Of a stretch of 49,651 nucleotides of DNA, positions 27,211 through 35,490 are shown one piece after another (position 1 is the first letter of the stretch; each line of letters begins with the position of its first letter). The position numbers and the translations under genes are program-made. The stretch is from Beijerinckiaceae bacterium (GTDB lineage Bacteria; Pseudomonadota; Alphaproteobacteria; Rhizobiales; Beijerinckiaceae), in assembly GCA_009773635.1 (NCBI GenBank), contig WSYC01000006.1:1-49651 (forward strand). The letters are read 5' to 3'. The notes under the pieces were generated by a model, which saw only the letters and a list, made by a program, of their open reading frames with translations, was not told the origin of the DNA and ran no database searches.

Positions 27211-27261
27211 GGCAAGACAGGGCGCAAGCCCGTCAAAAAGGCAAGACAGGGCGCAAGCCCG
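27211..27261. repeat. 29-bp tandem repeat with GCAA-loop hairpins
   Basis: The 22-mer that starts GGCAAGACAGGGCGC is present twice, at 27211-27232 and 27240-27261, separated by TCAAAAA. Each copy contains GGGC-GCAA-GCCC, a 4-bp stem closed by a GNRA-type tetraloop. The repeat lies 88 bp upstream of the 27349 gene and could be part of its leader RNA. Confidence 0.55.
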
Positions 27262-27348
27262 CAAACAGGGGATTGCACGGCAAAGCCGAAGCATTCTCCG
27301 GGATCCAACAAGGGAGCGGTCAAGCTCTCGCGAACAGGGAATGGTACG

Positions 27349-27759
27349 ATGGCGGTCTTGGCGCGTATGCCGGTTGATCCGGTGCTGGAACAGGCAGGGT
27401 TTCTCGATACGCCGGCGCCGATCGCCGAACGGCTCGACCCGCGCTCCTTCGTCGTTGTCCAGAATCGCGACGAGGCCGAATACCTTCTGGCGCGCGATCA
27501 TTCCTACGGTCATGGCGATGGCGAATGGACGGCTTTCTTTGTGGAAAGCATGGTCGAATTCCTCGTCTGGCAGAACCACCCTTGCGGCAAGATTTCCGAG
27601 ACCGATCTCGACTGGCTGATTGGCCTCGTCGCCGATGCACCGTCACCCTCCGTCCCGGCGCTGCTGTTCGCGCTGGTGCGCGAACTCAACGAGGTGCCCG
27701 AGCGTCTCGTCGTGCTGGCGATGACCCATGCCAAGGGCCGCCTCAAGGCAATGCACTGA
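27349..27759 (+). CDS. Conserved-looking protein of unknown function
   Basis: The 136-aa product starts at the ATG at 27349 with AGGG before it. It is acidic in the first half and helical, with FVVVQNRDEAEYLLARDHSYG, a Trp-rich segment (WTAFFVESMVEFLVWQNHPCG) and DLDWLIGLV. There is one cysteine, no signal peptide and no membrane segment. Codon use and GC content fit the neighbours, so it is probably a real gene. No family was recognised. Confidence 0.7.
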   Translation: MAVLARMPVDPVLEQAGFLDTPAPIAERLDPRSFVVVQNRDEAEYLLARDHSYGHGDGEWTAFFVESMVEFLVWQNHPCGKISETDLDWLIGLVADAPSPSVPALLFALVRELNEVPERLVVLAMTHAKGRLKAMH

Positions 27760-27948
27760 GCTGCGCTCGCTGATACGATCCGGCTGCTGAACGCGGCAGT
27801 CGGTTGATCGATCACCATGGCTGATCGATTGCGCAAAATTTTCATCGCTTATGGCCGTCCGGCCGCATTGCTGCGGCGCATGCGGCGTGGTTGATTGCCG
27901 GGCCGGATCATCGGATCCGCCTGAACAGGAATACCCCGCGAGGATGCC

Positions 27949-28287
27949 ATGGCCGCCGGTTTCGCCACACTCCCACTACCGCCCTATTACGTTGTGGCAT
28001 TTTCCAGTCAACGCACGACAGGCGATAACGGCTACGGCGCGATGGCCGACGCCATGCTGGAGCTTGCGCTGCAACAGCCCGGTTGCCTTGGCGCGGAATC
28101 GGCCCGCTCGCCCGACGGGTTCGGGATCACCAACGCCTATTTCGCCGATGAAGCCGCGATTCTCGCCTGGAAGAACCATGCCCGCCACCTTGGTGCGCAG
28201 AAGCTCGGGCAGGAGCGCTGGTACGAGCATTACGAGTTGCGCATTGCCCGCGTGGAGCGTGCGTATTCCGGGCCGGAAGGCAGATAG
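27949..28287 (+). CDS. Antibiotic biosynthesis monooxygenase (ABM) fold protein
   Basis: ABM-fold proteins are small ferredoxin-like barrels; members include heme-degrading and quinone-forming monooxygenases. The 112-aa product has VAFSSQRTTGDNGYGAM, LELALQQPGCLGAESARSPDGFGITNAYF and AWKNHARHLGAQKLGQERWYEHYELRIARVERAY, the usual ABM layout of strands and helices. The ATG at 27949 is preceded by GAGGATGCC. Its substrate is unknown. A palindromic repeat begins at its stop codon. Confidence 0.85.
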   Translation: MAAGFATLPLPPYYVVAFSSQRTTGDNGYGAMADAMLELALQQPGCLGAESARSPDGFGITNAYFADEAAILAWKNHARHLGAQKLGQERWYEHYELRIARVERAYSGPEGR

Positions 28288-28330
28288 GATGGCCAGAAAA
28301 AGCGGATACCGGTTTTTCGCCCGGCCACCC
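28287..28330. repeat. Dispersed palindromic repeat, copy D
   Basis: Core AGAAAAAGCGGATACCGG then TTTTTCG, with outer arms GGATGGCC (28287-28294) and GGCCACCC (28323-28330), imperfect. It overlaps the last base of the ABM gene stop codon and ends 24 bp before the next gene. Confidence 0.6.
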
Positions 28331-28354
28331 GGTCTTCAAGGCAGGTAAGGCATC

Positions 28355-28933
28355 ATGCCGCTCTATTTTGCCTATGGCGCGAACATGGATATCGCCGACA
28401 TGGCGAAGCGCGCGCCGAACTCGAAGCCGCTCGGGCTCGCGCGGCTGCCGCGCCACCGCTTCATCATCATGGCGGAGGGGTATGCCAGCGTCGTCCGTGA
28501 TCCGCGCGCTGCGGTGCACGGCCTCCTTTGGGACCTCGCGTTGACGGACCTCCGACCGCTCGACAAGTTCGAGGGCATCGATCGCGGCCTTTATACCAAG
28601 ATCAACCAGCCGGTGATTCTCGAAGCATCGCCAGCAAAAGTGGCCTCCGGTTTTGCGCCCGGCGATGCGAGCCTATCAAAAAGCGCAACAGGTGCCAAAC
28701 GCGCGCTGGTCTATGTCGCGGCATCCGCCGTGCCGGGCAAGCCGAGGCCGGGTTATCTTGAAGCAATTCTCACGGCGGCGGCGGAGATCGGCCTGCCGCC
28801 GGCCTATCGCAAGGAATTGGCCGGCTGGAGCGCCGCGCCGGTCGCCGGGCCGGTGGCGGGTGTGACCCCGCGCGCCGGTCGACCGGGCGGGGCGGCAGAA
28901 CGCGCGACGGACAAGTGGAACTGGGACGGCTGA
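28355..28933 (+). CDS. Gamma-glutamylcyclotransferase-like protein with an inserted palindrome
   Basis: GGCT-fold enzymes release 5-oxoproline from gamma-glutamyl compounds. The 192-aa product has the ligand-binding loop YFAYGANM at residues 4-11 and LDKFEGIDRGLY with Glu74, the position of the catalytic acid in the family. Residues 91-105 (ASPAKVASGFAPGDA) are encoded by a 44-nt palindromic repeat also found at four intergenic sites; the insert lies in a loop between two strands and keeps the frame open. The tail (residues 150-192) is Ala/Gly/Arg-rich. ATG at 28355 with AAGG before it. Confidence 0.85.
   Translation: MPLYFAYGANMDIADMAKRAPNSKPLGLARLPRHRFIIMAEGYASVVRDPRAAVHGLLWDLALTDLRPLDKFEGIDRGLYTKINQPVILEASPAKVASGFAPGDASLSKSATGAKRALVYVAASAVPGKPRPGYLEAILTAAAEIGLPPAYRKELAGWSAAPVAGPVAGVTPRAGRPGGAAERATDKWNWDG
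28625..28668. repeat. Dispersed palindromic repeat, copy E, inside a coding region
   Basis: GCATCGCC (28625-28632) and GGCGATGC (28661-28668) pair perfectly; the core GCAAAAGTGGCCTCCGG plus TTTTGC is almost the same as in copy C. It lies within the gamma-glutamylcyclotransferase-like gene and is translated in frame. Confidence 0.75.
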
Positions 28934-28937
28934 TCCA

Positions 28938-29447
28938 TCAGTTCGATTTCCGCTTCCAGTCGAAGCGCTGCTCATGCAGCGGCATGCCCCAGCTCGTGTC
29001 GAGCGCCTCACGCGTCAGCACCCAGCCGTTGTCCTCATAGAGCTTGCGCGCGGCATAGAGCCCGCGGAACGTGGTCAGGAACGCCTCGTCGAGGCCTGCC
29101 GACGCGATGAAGGTCATCATTTCCGCCATCAGCGCCTTGCCGATGCCGCGTCCGCGCGCCTTGTCCGCCATGATGAAGAAGCGGATGCGCGCGCCGTCCA
29201 CGGCGACGTGCGGCCCGGAACCGTCGAGGCTGATCGAGCCCAACGGGCCCTCGACGTCTTCCGCCAACAACAGGAGATCACGCGCGGGATCATAGCGCTG
29301 CATCCATTCCCCCATGGCCTCGGCAACCTTGGCCTCGAAGACGGCTCCGAGCTGCCAGGCCCGATCATAGTAGCGGCCATGCTCGGCGATGACCCATCCA
29401 AGATCGCCCGGCCGCCAGCCATGGCGGAGCGTGAAATCGGGTTTCAT
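28938..29447 (-). CDS. GNAT-family N-acetyltransferase
   Basis: The 169-aa product has a GNAT core: [39 protein letters not shown], where the acetyl-CoA loop is ARGRGIGKA (Q/RxxGxG/A type), then [19 protein letters not shown], the typical motif B. The acceptor substrate is unknown. It starts with ATG overlapping the lipB stop codon (ATGA), so it is translated with lipB. Its 3' end lies 4 bp from the converging GGCT gene. Confidence 0.9.
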   Translation of the reverse strand: MKPDFTLRHGWRPGDLGWVIAEHGRYYDRAWQLGAVFEAKVAEAMGEWMQRYDPARDLLLLAEDVEGPLGSISLDGSGPHVAVDGARIRFFIMADKARGRGIGKALMAEMMTFIASAGLDEAFLTTFRGLYAARKLYEDNGWVLTREALDTSWGMPLHEQRFDWKRKSN

Positions 29448-30154
29448 GCACCATCTCCGAAAACCGAGGCGAACGCGCGCTTCAGCGCGTCATCGACCTC
29501 TGGCATTGTTACCGGCAAGCCAAGGTCGACAAGGCTCGTCACGCCGAATTTCTCCTCGCCGATGCCGCAGGGCACGATGCCGGAAAAATGCGTCAGGTCC
29601 GGTTCCACGTTCAGCGAAATCCCGTGGAACGACACCCATTTGCGCAAGCGGATGCCGATGGCCGCAACTTTGTCCTCATATCCTGTGCCTTTATCGGGCC
29701 GCTTCACCCACACGCCAACGCGCGCCGGATCGGCGAAGCCGGTGAGATTGAACGCATCGAGCGTGCCGATGATCCAGGCTTCGAGTGCGCCGACGAACGC
29801 CCGCACATCCTGCTTGCGCGCCTTGAGGTCGAGCATCACATAGGCCACGCGCTGGCCGGGGCCGTGATAGGTGAACTGCCCGCCGCGCCCCGCTTCAAAC
29901 ACCGGGAAGCGCGCGTCGAGCAGGTCGCCCGGCTTCGCGCTGGTGCCGGAGGTGTAGAGCGGCGGATGCTCGATCAGCAGCACGGCCTCGCGCGCCGTGC
30001 CCTCGGCGATGGCCGCGACGCGATCCTCCATGAAGCGGAGCGCATCCGGGTAGGATGTAAGGCCATCCCGGACGATCCACTCGACGGCGGCATTCCCCGC
30101 TTCTTTCGAGCGTCCAAAGATCGGCAGCGTTAACTCGGTGTTGACCATAACCAT
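29444..30154 (-). CDS. lipB: Octanoyltransferase LipB
   Basis: LipB transfers octanoyl groups from acyl carrier protein to lipoate-dependent enzymes, the first step of lipoate synthesis. The 236-aa product has [35 protein letters not shown], the lysine segment [16 protein letters not shown] and the catalytic cysteine in [17 protein letters not shown]. Two in-frame ATGs at 30154 and 30148 (MVMVNTEL) are possible starts; neither has a strong ribosome site. The open frame extends far upstream to 30613 but overlaps the FliN-like gene on the other strand. It is followed by an overlapping GNAT gene. Confidence 0.95.
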   Translation of the reverse strand: MVMVNTELTLPIFGRSKEAGNAAVEWIVRDGLTSYPDALRFMEDRVAAIAEGTAREAVLLIEHPPLYTSGTSAKPGDLLDARFPVFEAGRGGQFTYHGPGQRVAYVMLDLKARKQDVRAFVGALEAWIIGTLDAFNLTGFADPARVGVWVKRPDKGTGYEDKVAAIGIRLRKWVSFHGISLNVEPDLTHFSGIVPCGIGEEKFGVTSLVDLGLPVTMPEVDDALKRAFASVFGDGA

Positions 30155-30271
30155 GGGACATAGATGGGCAGAAATTGCCGGGTCAATCAAACATTCGAAT
30201 CGACCAAAGATTTTTCCGGCGAAATTCTGGGCAGGCAGACACCGTTCAGCGGAATAAAGGAAGTCAGTGGA

Positions 30272-30574
30272 ATGTCGGGCGAGGAACGCACCAACACAGT
30301 CGACAGCGTCGATGTCGAGATTTCGGTTGTCATCGGCAAGACGCGGATGCCGATCCACCATCTGCTTCGCATGGGGCGCGGTGCCGTTATCGAGCTGAAT
30401 TCCAACGAAAACGACGAGGTCGAGATTCTCGCGAACGATTTTCCCGTCGCGCGCGGGCAGGTGATCGTGCAGGGCAAACGCATCCAGGTCGAGATCACGA
30501 GCCTGATCCGCCGCCCGGAAGTCGAGCGCTTTCTCGCGGGCCACGCCAAAGCGGAAGCCGGAGCGGAAGACTGA
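30272..30574 (+). CDS. Stand-alone FliN-like (SpoA domain) protein
   Basis: FliN forms the lower C-ring of the flagellar motor switch. This product has 100 aa from the ATG at 30272 (GGAATAAAGGAAG before it) and consists almost only of a SpoA domain: [50 protein letters not shown] and [13 protein letters not shown]. coli FliN has 137 aa, so the N-terminal part is short. No other flagellar gene is in the window. It may be the real FliN or a related switch or secretion component. Confidence 0.88.
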   Translation: MSGEERTNTVDSVDVEISVVIGKTRMPIHHLLRMGRGAVIELNSNENDEVEILANDFPVARGQVIVQGKRIQVEITSLIRRPEVERFLAGHAKAEAGAED

Positions 30575-30587
30575 GCCGCAGGATGAC

Positions 30588-30618
30588 GCGGCATGACCGG
30601 CTCGCTTTTTCATGCCGC
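30588..30618 (+). terminator. Hairpin after the FliN-like gene
   Basis: GCGGCATGA (30588-30596) and TCATGCCGC (30610-30618) pair perfectly over 9 bp with a 13-nt loop; CGGTTCTTTT follows. It begins 13 bp after the stop codon and could end transcription before the tRNA gene. Confidence 0.55.
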
Positions 30619-30718
30619 CGGTTCTTTTAGGGGCGCGATGCCCCTTGCCATCCCCCCATTGCTTTGTTAGACAGCGCCCCTCGGTGAACGGGGCCTTCGC
30701 GGGTCTCTTCTCCAGTGT

Positions 30719-30803
30719 GCGGTCGTGGCGGAATTGGTAGACGCGCTAGCTTGAGGTGCTAGTGGGTAACACCGTGGAGGTTCGAGTCCTCTCGTCCGCA
30801 CCA
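30719..30803 (+). tRNA. tRNA-Leu (anticodon GAG)
   Basis: An 85-nt class II tRNA with encoded CCA end. The anticodon stem CTAGC/GCTAG encloses TTGAGGT, giving anticodon GAG (leucine CUC/CUU). The T-arm has TTCGAGT and the D-arm AATTGGTAGAC. The acceptor strands are GCGGTCG and CGTCCGC, which pair except for position 5 with 68 (T-T). It is the only RNA gene in the window. Confidence 0.95.
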
Positions 30804-30858
30804 AATCTTCCCGCATCCAATCCCTCAAGGATGCCTTTCCAGATGATGGATTGAAAAG

Positions 30859-30879
30859 CCCGGTCAACGCCGGGTTTTT
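30859..30879 (+). terminator. Terminator after tRNA-Leu, also 3' of the converging deacetylase gene
   Basis: CCCGG (30859-30863) and CCGGG (30870-30874) form a short stem with loop TCAACG, directly followed by TTTTT. It ends the tRNA transcript; the converging deacetylase gene ends 14 bp further on and could use the reverse strand, which has AAAA before the stem. Confidence 0.7.
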
Positions 30880-30892
30880 GTTTGTTTACGCC

Positions 30893-31645
30893 CTACTTCG
30901 GCACGATGTGCACGACCCTGAAGCCTTCCTTCCTGAGTGCGGCGAGGAAGCCCGGCAGCATCTCGGCGGTCTGGCGTTTGGTGTCGTGAAACAGGATGAT
31001 GCCGCCGTTGGCCTTGCGCAACCGGCCGAGCACCAATGCAAGCTGCGTTTCCGCCCGCATCACATTCCAGTCGCTCGCCCAGAGGTCGGTGCCGAACACG
31101 GCGATTCTCCGGTTGCCCAGCGCCTCCAGCAAGGCTGGCGTATCGGCAAAACCCGGAAAGCGGAAAAACGGTGCGATGCTCCGCCCTGCGGCGGCCTCGA
31201 TCGCGGTCTGTCCGTCGAGGATATTCTTCCACGCCGCGTCATGCGCCATCTGCCGCATCGTCCACGGGTGCGTCATCGAATGATTGGCAAGCGTATGCCC
31301 ATCGGCGGCGATTCGCCGGACATGGCCGGGATTGGCCGCCGCGTTGCGCCCGATGAGGAAAAACGTCGCACGCACGCACTCCTTGCGCAGCACATCCAGC
31401 ACCGCGTCGGTCGGGCCGGGCAGGGGGCCGTCATCGAAGGTCAGGACGACCTCTTTGGGGCCAAGCGGCAGGGTGCGCTCGTAGCTCTTGGTGCCGAAAC
31501 GGGCGGTGCGCTCCATGCCAACCGCCATCACACGGTGCGTGCCCAGCGCCTCGGGCCCGCAGGCGAAGGCTGGCGGGACCGCCAGCAGGGCGGTGAACAG
31601 CGCCAACAGGCCGGAATGGCGCAAATTCAGGTTCTTTCCGGGCAT
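30893..31645 (-). CDS. Exported polysaccharide deacetylase (NodB domain)
   Basis: NodB-type enzymes remove N- or O-acetyl groups from sugar polymers. The 250-aa product begins with a signal peptide (HSGLLALFTALLAVPPAFA) and has motif 1 LTFDDGP with the catalytic base and metal Asp, motif 2 HSMTHP with the metal histidines, motif 3 RFPGF and motif 5 LFHDT. Its target is unknown; chitin, peptidoglycan or an exopolysaccharide are possible. It stands alone on the minus strand between the tRNA gene and mgtE. Confidence 0.92.
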   Translation of the reverse strand: MPGKNLNLRHSGLLALFTALLAVPPAFACGPEALGTHRVMAVGMERTARFGTKSYERTLPLGPKEVVLTFDDGPLPGPTDAVLDVLRKECVRATFFLIGRNAAANPGHVRRIAADGHTLANHSMTHPWTMRQMAHDAAWKNILDGQTAIEAAAGRSIAPFFRFPGFADTPALLEALGNRRIAVFGTDLWASDWNVMRAETQLALVLGRLRKANGGIILFHDTKRQTAEMLPGFLAALRKEGFRVVHIVPK

Positions 31646-31822
31646 CCGGGCTTCTCTCTCGGGCGGTCTTTGCAGCGCTTGTCTGCCCCGATTCCGGCCA
31701 TTGTCTGGCAGAGGCGTTCGAGGCTCGCAAAAACTTCATAACGGGCGGTATCCTTGCCGCGTATTTTTCATCTAAGAGTGGGGCAGCACTCTGCGATCGA
31801 CGCCGTTTTTCGAAAGCTCCCG

Positions 31823-33250
31823 ATGGTTTCAACCCCGCCCCCAGAACGCGCGATTGCACCGGACGGCAACGAGCGGGCTCCGGATGAAATCCGGACGGAG
31901 GACGGTGATATCCGCCCAGACGTGCTGGCGGCGATCCGCGCGGCCATCAAGGCCGAGGACCACGATGCGCTCACCGCGCTGGCTGGCGATCTCTACGAGG
32001 CTGATCTTGGCGATATCATCGAGGCGCTCGATGCCGATGAACGCCCGCGCCTTGTCGCCATCATGGGCGCGGACTTCGATTTTGCAGCGCTGACCGAGGT
32101 CGAGGATTCCGTCCGCGAGGATATCCTTGAGGAAATTCCCAACCGGCAGATCGCCGAAGGCGTCCGCGATCTCGATTCGGACGACGCGGTCTATATTCTC
32201 GAAGACCTCGAACCCGAGGACAAGCAGGAGGTTCTCGACAGCCTGCCGGGGCCGGAGCGCGTGGCGCTGCAACGCAGCCTCGATTACCCCGAGGACAGCG
32301 CCGGTCGTCTGATGCAGACGGATTTCATCGCTGCGCCGCCGTTCTGGACGGTCGGGCAGATGATCGACCATCTGCGCGATTCCAAGGATCTTCCGGACGA
32401 ATTCTACGAAATCTTCGTCATCGACCCTGCCGGGCGGATCGTCGGCCATGTCTCGCTCAACCGCCTGCTGCGCACGAAACGACCGCAGAAGCTCGAAGCG
32501 ATCATGGATGAGGCTGATCACGTCGCGATGGCAACGGACGACCAGACCGATGTCGCCGATCTCTTCAAGCGCTACAATCTCGTCTCGATCCCGGTCATCG
32601 ATGATGCCCAGCGCCTTGTCGGCGTGCTGACCTTCGACGATATCGTCGACATCATCGATGAGGAGGCGGATGCCGAAATCCGTGCGCTCGGCGGTGTAAA
32701 ATCGGACGAAGAACTCTCGGATTCGGTGTTCGAGACCGCAAAGGCGCGCTTCGCCTGGCTGTTTGTCAACCTCTTGACGGCAATTCTGGCCTCGGTGGTC
32801 ATCGATCTCTTCAAAGGCTCGCTCGAAAAGATGGTCGCGCTCGCGGTGCTGATGCCGATCGTGGCGAGCCAGGGCGGCAATGCCGGCACGCAGACGATGA
32901 CCATTGCCGTGCGGGCGCTGGCGACGCGCGCGATCACGGGTGCCAATACCACCCGCTTCGTGACGCGCGAAGTGATGGTCGGGCTGATGAACGGGATCGC
33001 GTTTGCGCTCGTCATGGGCTGCATCGCGGCGTTCTGGTTCGGCAATCTCCAGCTTGGCTTCGTCATGGGCATCGCGATCATCGTCAATCTGATCGCGGCA
33101 GGGCTCGCGGGGGTAGTGATCCCGCTGACGCTGGAGAAGGTGGGCGTCGATCCGGCGGTAGCCTCCGGGCCTTTCGTGACAACGGTGACCGATATCGTCG
33201 GCTTTTTCGCGTTTCTGGGCGTTGCCACCCTGTGGTTCGGATTGGGCTGA
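31823..33250 (+). CDS. mgtE: MgtE-family magnesium transporter
   Basis: MgtE is a magnesium channel of the inner membrane gated by cytoplasmic magnesium. The 475-aa product has the acidic N domain (DVLAAIRAAIKAEDHDALTALAGD...), two CBS domains (about residues 160-280: AGRLMQTDFIAAPP, VGVLTFDDIVDIID), and a C-terminal membrane part with five helices and the signature PIVASQGGNAGTQT. The ATG at 31823 is chosen as the first in-frame ATG; the open frame reaches a TTG at 31754. The ribosome site is weak. No magnesium riboswitch was recognised upstream. Confidence 0.93.
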   Translation: MVSTPPPERAIAPDGNERAPDEIRTEDGDIRPDVLAAIRAAIKAEDHDALTALAGDLYEADLGDIIEALDADERPRLVAIMGADFDFAALTEVEDSVREDILEEIPNRQIAEGVRDLDSDDAVYILEDLEPEDKQEVLDSLPGPERVALQRSLDYPEDSAGRLMQTDFIAAPPFWTVGQMIDHLRDSKDLPDEFYEIFVIDPAGRIVGHVSLNRLLRTKRPQKLEAIMDEADHVAMATDDQTDVADLFKRYNLVSIPVIDDAQRLVGVLTFDDIVDIIDEEADAEIRALGGVKSDEELSDSVFETAKARFAWLFVNLLTAILASVVIDLFKGSLEKMVALAVLMPIVASQGGNAGTQTMTIAVRALATRAITGANTTRFVTREVMVGLMNGIAFALVMGCIAAFWFGNLQLGFVMGIAIIVNLIAAGLAGVVIPLTLEKVGVDPAVASGPFVTTVTDIVGFFAFLGVATLWFGLG

Positions 33251-33374
33251 AAGCCGGCCGGTTGATGTGAAAGGCCTCGCACTTAAGGGATTTCGAATTC
33301 ATTAAATAAACTTCTGCACGCCGCATTAAGGGTTCGTCAGCCAAACCGGAGACGAGTTTGCAGGAGAATGCCTG

Positions 33375-35489
33375 ATGCATGGACGAACTCTCGTCAGGAC
33401 GCTTGATGCCGGCATCATCGCGATTGTCACGATCGCCGTCATCCTGCTCGGGGTGCTGGCCTGGACCACGCGGTCGATGGACATTTCAGCCTTCGAAACC
33501 GAAACGACGATCGTTCATCACCAGATCAGCCGGCTGGTGGGCGAATTCCGGACGGATGCCCAGCTTGCCGCAACCAGCGATGAGGTCTGGCTCGCGCGGC
33601 GGCCACAAGGCCATGCGATCATTGCGCCCGCGACTGCTTCGGCGGGACAGGGCAATCTGCGGGTGCTGGCCCGCGAGGCATCGCGGATCGGGCAGTTGCT
33701 GTCCGACGCCCCCACTCGGCAACGGCTTGTGCAGGCGTTGACAGCCCTTCGAAAGCTCGACGACAGACGCCAGCGCGTTGATTTTGCGCTGATAGGACCT
33801 GCGGGTGACGAGAATCTCGCGCTGATTGCGCAGCAGCTGATGCAGGACGGGAGCAGCGGTCTTCTCGTGATGCTCCTCGATTTTCCGAAACTGGCGAGCG
33901 AGCTTGAAGCGTTCTCGGTCAAGCTGCTGCCGGTGACGCCGGTTGGGCAGGCCACGATGAGCCAGGACGGCCACCTGCTTCTTTCAGGATATTCGGGCGA
34001 AACCATCGCCAGTCTGGATTGGCAAGGCCGCCGCTTTTCAGATAGCGTTGAAATCTATGTCATGCCGGTCATGACCGTCATTCTGGGGATAGGTTTCGTA
34101 ATACTGATGATCTTGCGCCATCACTGGGCCGAGGTTCGGGATGGTTTTGCGCATGAATACAAGAAAATCGAGGCTGCTGCTTATACAGATAGCCTTACCG
34201 GACTGCCAAATCGCAGGGCGTTGTTCGAGCGGCTTATGGCGGTTGCGTCGATGGATCAGGAGATGGATCCGATAACCGTATTGATGCTTGATATCGACGG
34301 TCTGAAGTGGGTCAACGACAACCTTGGTCACAGCATGGGCGACCGGGTACTGGTCTGGGCAGCCCAGGTCTTCACAGACGAACTCGGCGAGGAGGCTTAT
34401 GTTGCGCGGCTTGGTGGGGACGAGTTTGCCGCGATTCTGCCCGGAACTGTTGTCGATGATGATCTTCAGGTTCTCTACCAGCGGCTGGCGCAGGCCCTGC
34501 GCAAGCAGATGGGACAGGGTGGTGTAATGCACGTCGGTGTCAGCGTCGGAGCTGCCGCGTCTTCCCAGATGATCGGTGACGGCGAGTATCTTCTTCAGCA
34601 GGCGGATATCGCGGTCTATGCCGCCAAGGCTGCCGGCCGGGGCATGGCGCTGACGTATAGCCCCGGGATGAAACAAGGAAAATCCTATCGCAAGACGCTG
34701 GAGCGCGAACTGCGGGCCGCGTTGCTGACCGGAGGGTTCTTTCTGGTTCACCAGCCGATCGTCGATGCGCTGCACGGCACCGTGCTCGGATACGAATCGC
34801 TGATCCGCTGGCGCCACACCTCGCGCGGCGTTCTCGGGCCGGCCGAATTCATTCCGATCGCGGAGCAGTCGCATATCATTGTCGCGATCGGCAACCATGT
34901 TCTCGATCTTGCCCTGCGTGAGCTGGGCCCTCTGGGAAACTGTCGCATTTCGGTGAACGCCACCGGTCGCCAGCTCCTGTCTCAGGGCTTTGTCGAGCAC
35001 GTGGGCGAACTTCTGGCCCGGCACGAAGTCGATGCCAGCCGGCTCTGCCTTGAGCTGACCGAGACCAGCCTGATCGAGGATGGCGAGGGCATCGCCCGTG
35101 TCATGACCGATCTGCGCGCGCTCGGCGTCAAGATGGCCATCGATGATTTCGGCGTCGGCTACTCAAGCCTCAGCCATCTCCTGCGCTACAAATTCGACGT
35201 CCTGAAGATCGACCGCGATTTTGTCGTCAACCTTGACGACAAACCCGAAGCGCCGATGATCGTGACCGCCGTGGTCACTCTTGCCCGCTCGCTGGGTATG
35301 CAGGTGGTGGGCGAGGGGATCGAAACGCCAGCGCAGCACCGGTTTCTGGCGAGCGCCGGGTGCAATGCGCTGCAGGGTTACCTCTTCGGACGCCCCGTCC
35401 CGGTTTTCAATCTGGGCCCGGAACTCAACCTTGGTTCTGACGCAAAACCGACTACAACTGACACTCGAACCCGTTTCCAGGCAGCGTGA
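33375..35489 (+). CDS. Membrane-bound GGDEF-EAL cyclic-di-GMP enzyme
   Basis: The 704-aa product has a membrane helix at about residues 11-31, a periplasmic sensor part of ~200 residues of unknown type, and a second helix at about 228-248. The GGDEF domain (about 268-428) keeps the active-site loop GGDEF at 347-351, so cyclase activity is possible; no RxxD inhibitory site precedes it. The EAL domain (about 440-680) has ESL at 474-476 in place of EAL but keeps Asn528, Glu560/563, DDFG at 590-593, Lys611 and Glu647, so phosphodiesterase activity is also possible. ATG at 33375 behind CAGGAGAATGCCTG. A lysozyme-like gene follows at once. Confidence 0.93.
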   Translation: MHGRTLVRTLDAGIIAIVTIAVILLGVLAWTTRSMDISAFETETTIVHHQISRLVGEFRTDAQLAATSDEVWLARRPQGHAIIAPATASAGQGNLRVLAREASRIGQLLSDAPTRQRLVQALTALRKLDDRRQRVDFALIGPAGDENLALIAQQLMQDGSSGLLVMLLDFPKLASELEAFSVKLLPVTPVGQATMSQDGHLLLSGYSGETIASLDWQGRRFSDSVEIYVMPVMTVILGIGFVILMILRHHWAEVRDGFAHEYKKIEAAAYTDSLTGLPNRRALFERLMAVASMDQEMDPITVLMLDIDGLKWVNDNLGHSMGDRVLVWAAQVFTDELGEEAYVARLGGDEFAAILPGTVVDDDLQVLYQRLAQALRKQMGQGGVMHVGVSVGAAASSQMIGDGEYLLQQADIAVYAAKAAGRGMALTYSPGMKQGKSYRKTLERELRAALLTGGFFLVHQPIVDALHGTVLGYESLIRWRHTSRGVLGPAEFIPIAEQSHIIVAIGNHVLDLALRELGPLGNCRISVNATGRQLLSQGFVEHVGELLARHEVDASRLCLELTETSLIEDGEGIARVMTDLRALGVKMAIDDFGVGYSSLSHLLRYKFDVLKIDRDFVVNLDDKPEAPMIVTAVVTLARSLGMQVVGEGIETPAQHRFLASAGCNALQGYLFGRPVPVFNLGPELNLGSDAKPTTTDTRTRFQAA

Positions 35490-35490
35490 C

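Noticed and set aside
27851-28348. 165-aa open frame overlapping the ABM gene in another frame
   Set aside because: The ABM gene fits its family along its whole length; the alternative product is Pro/Arg-rich and has no ribosome site.
31700-31822. Possible magnesium riboswitch before mgtE
   Set aside because: The gap to the divergent deacetylase gene is too short for the known ykoK/M-box structure and no conserved core was seen.
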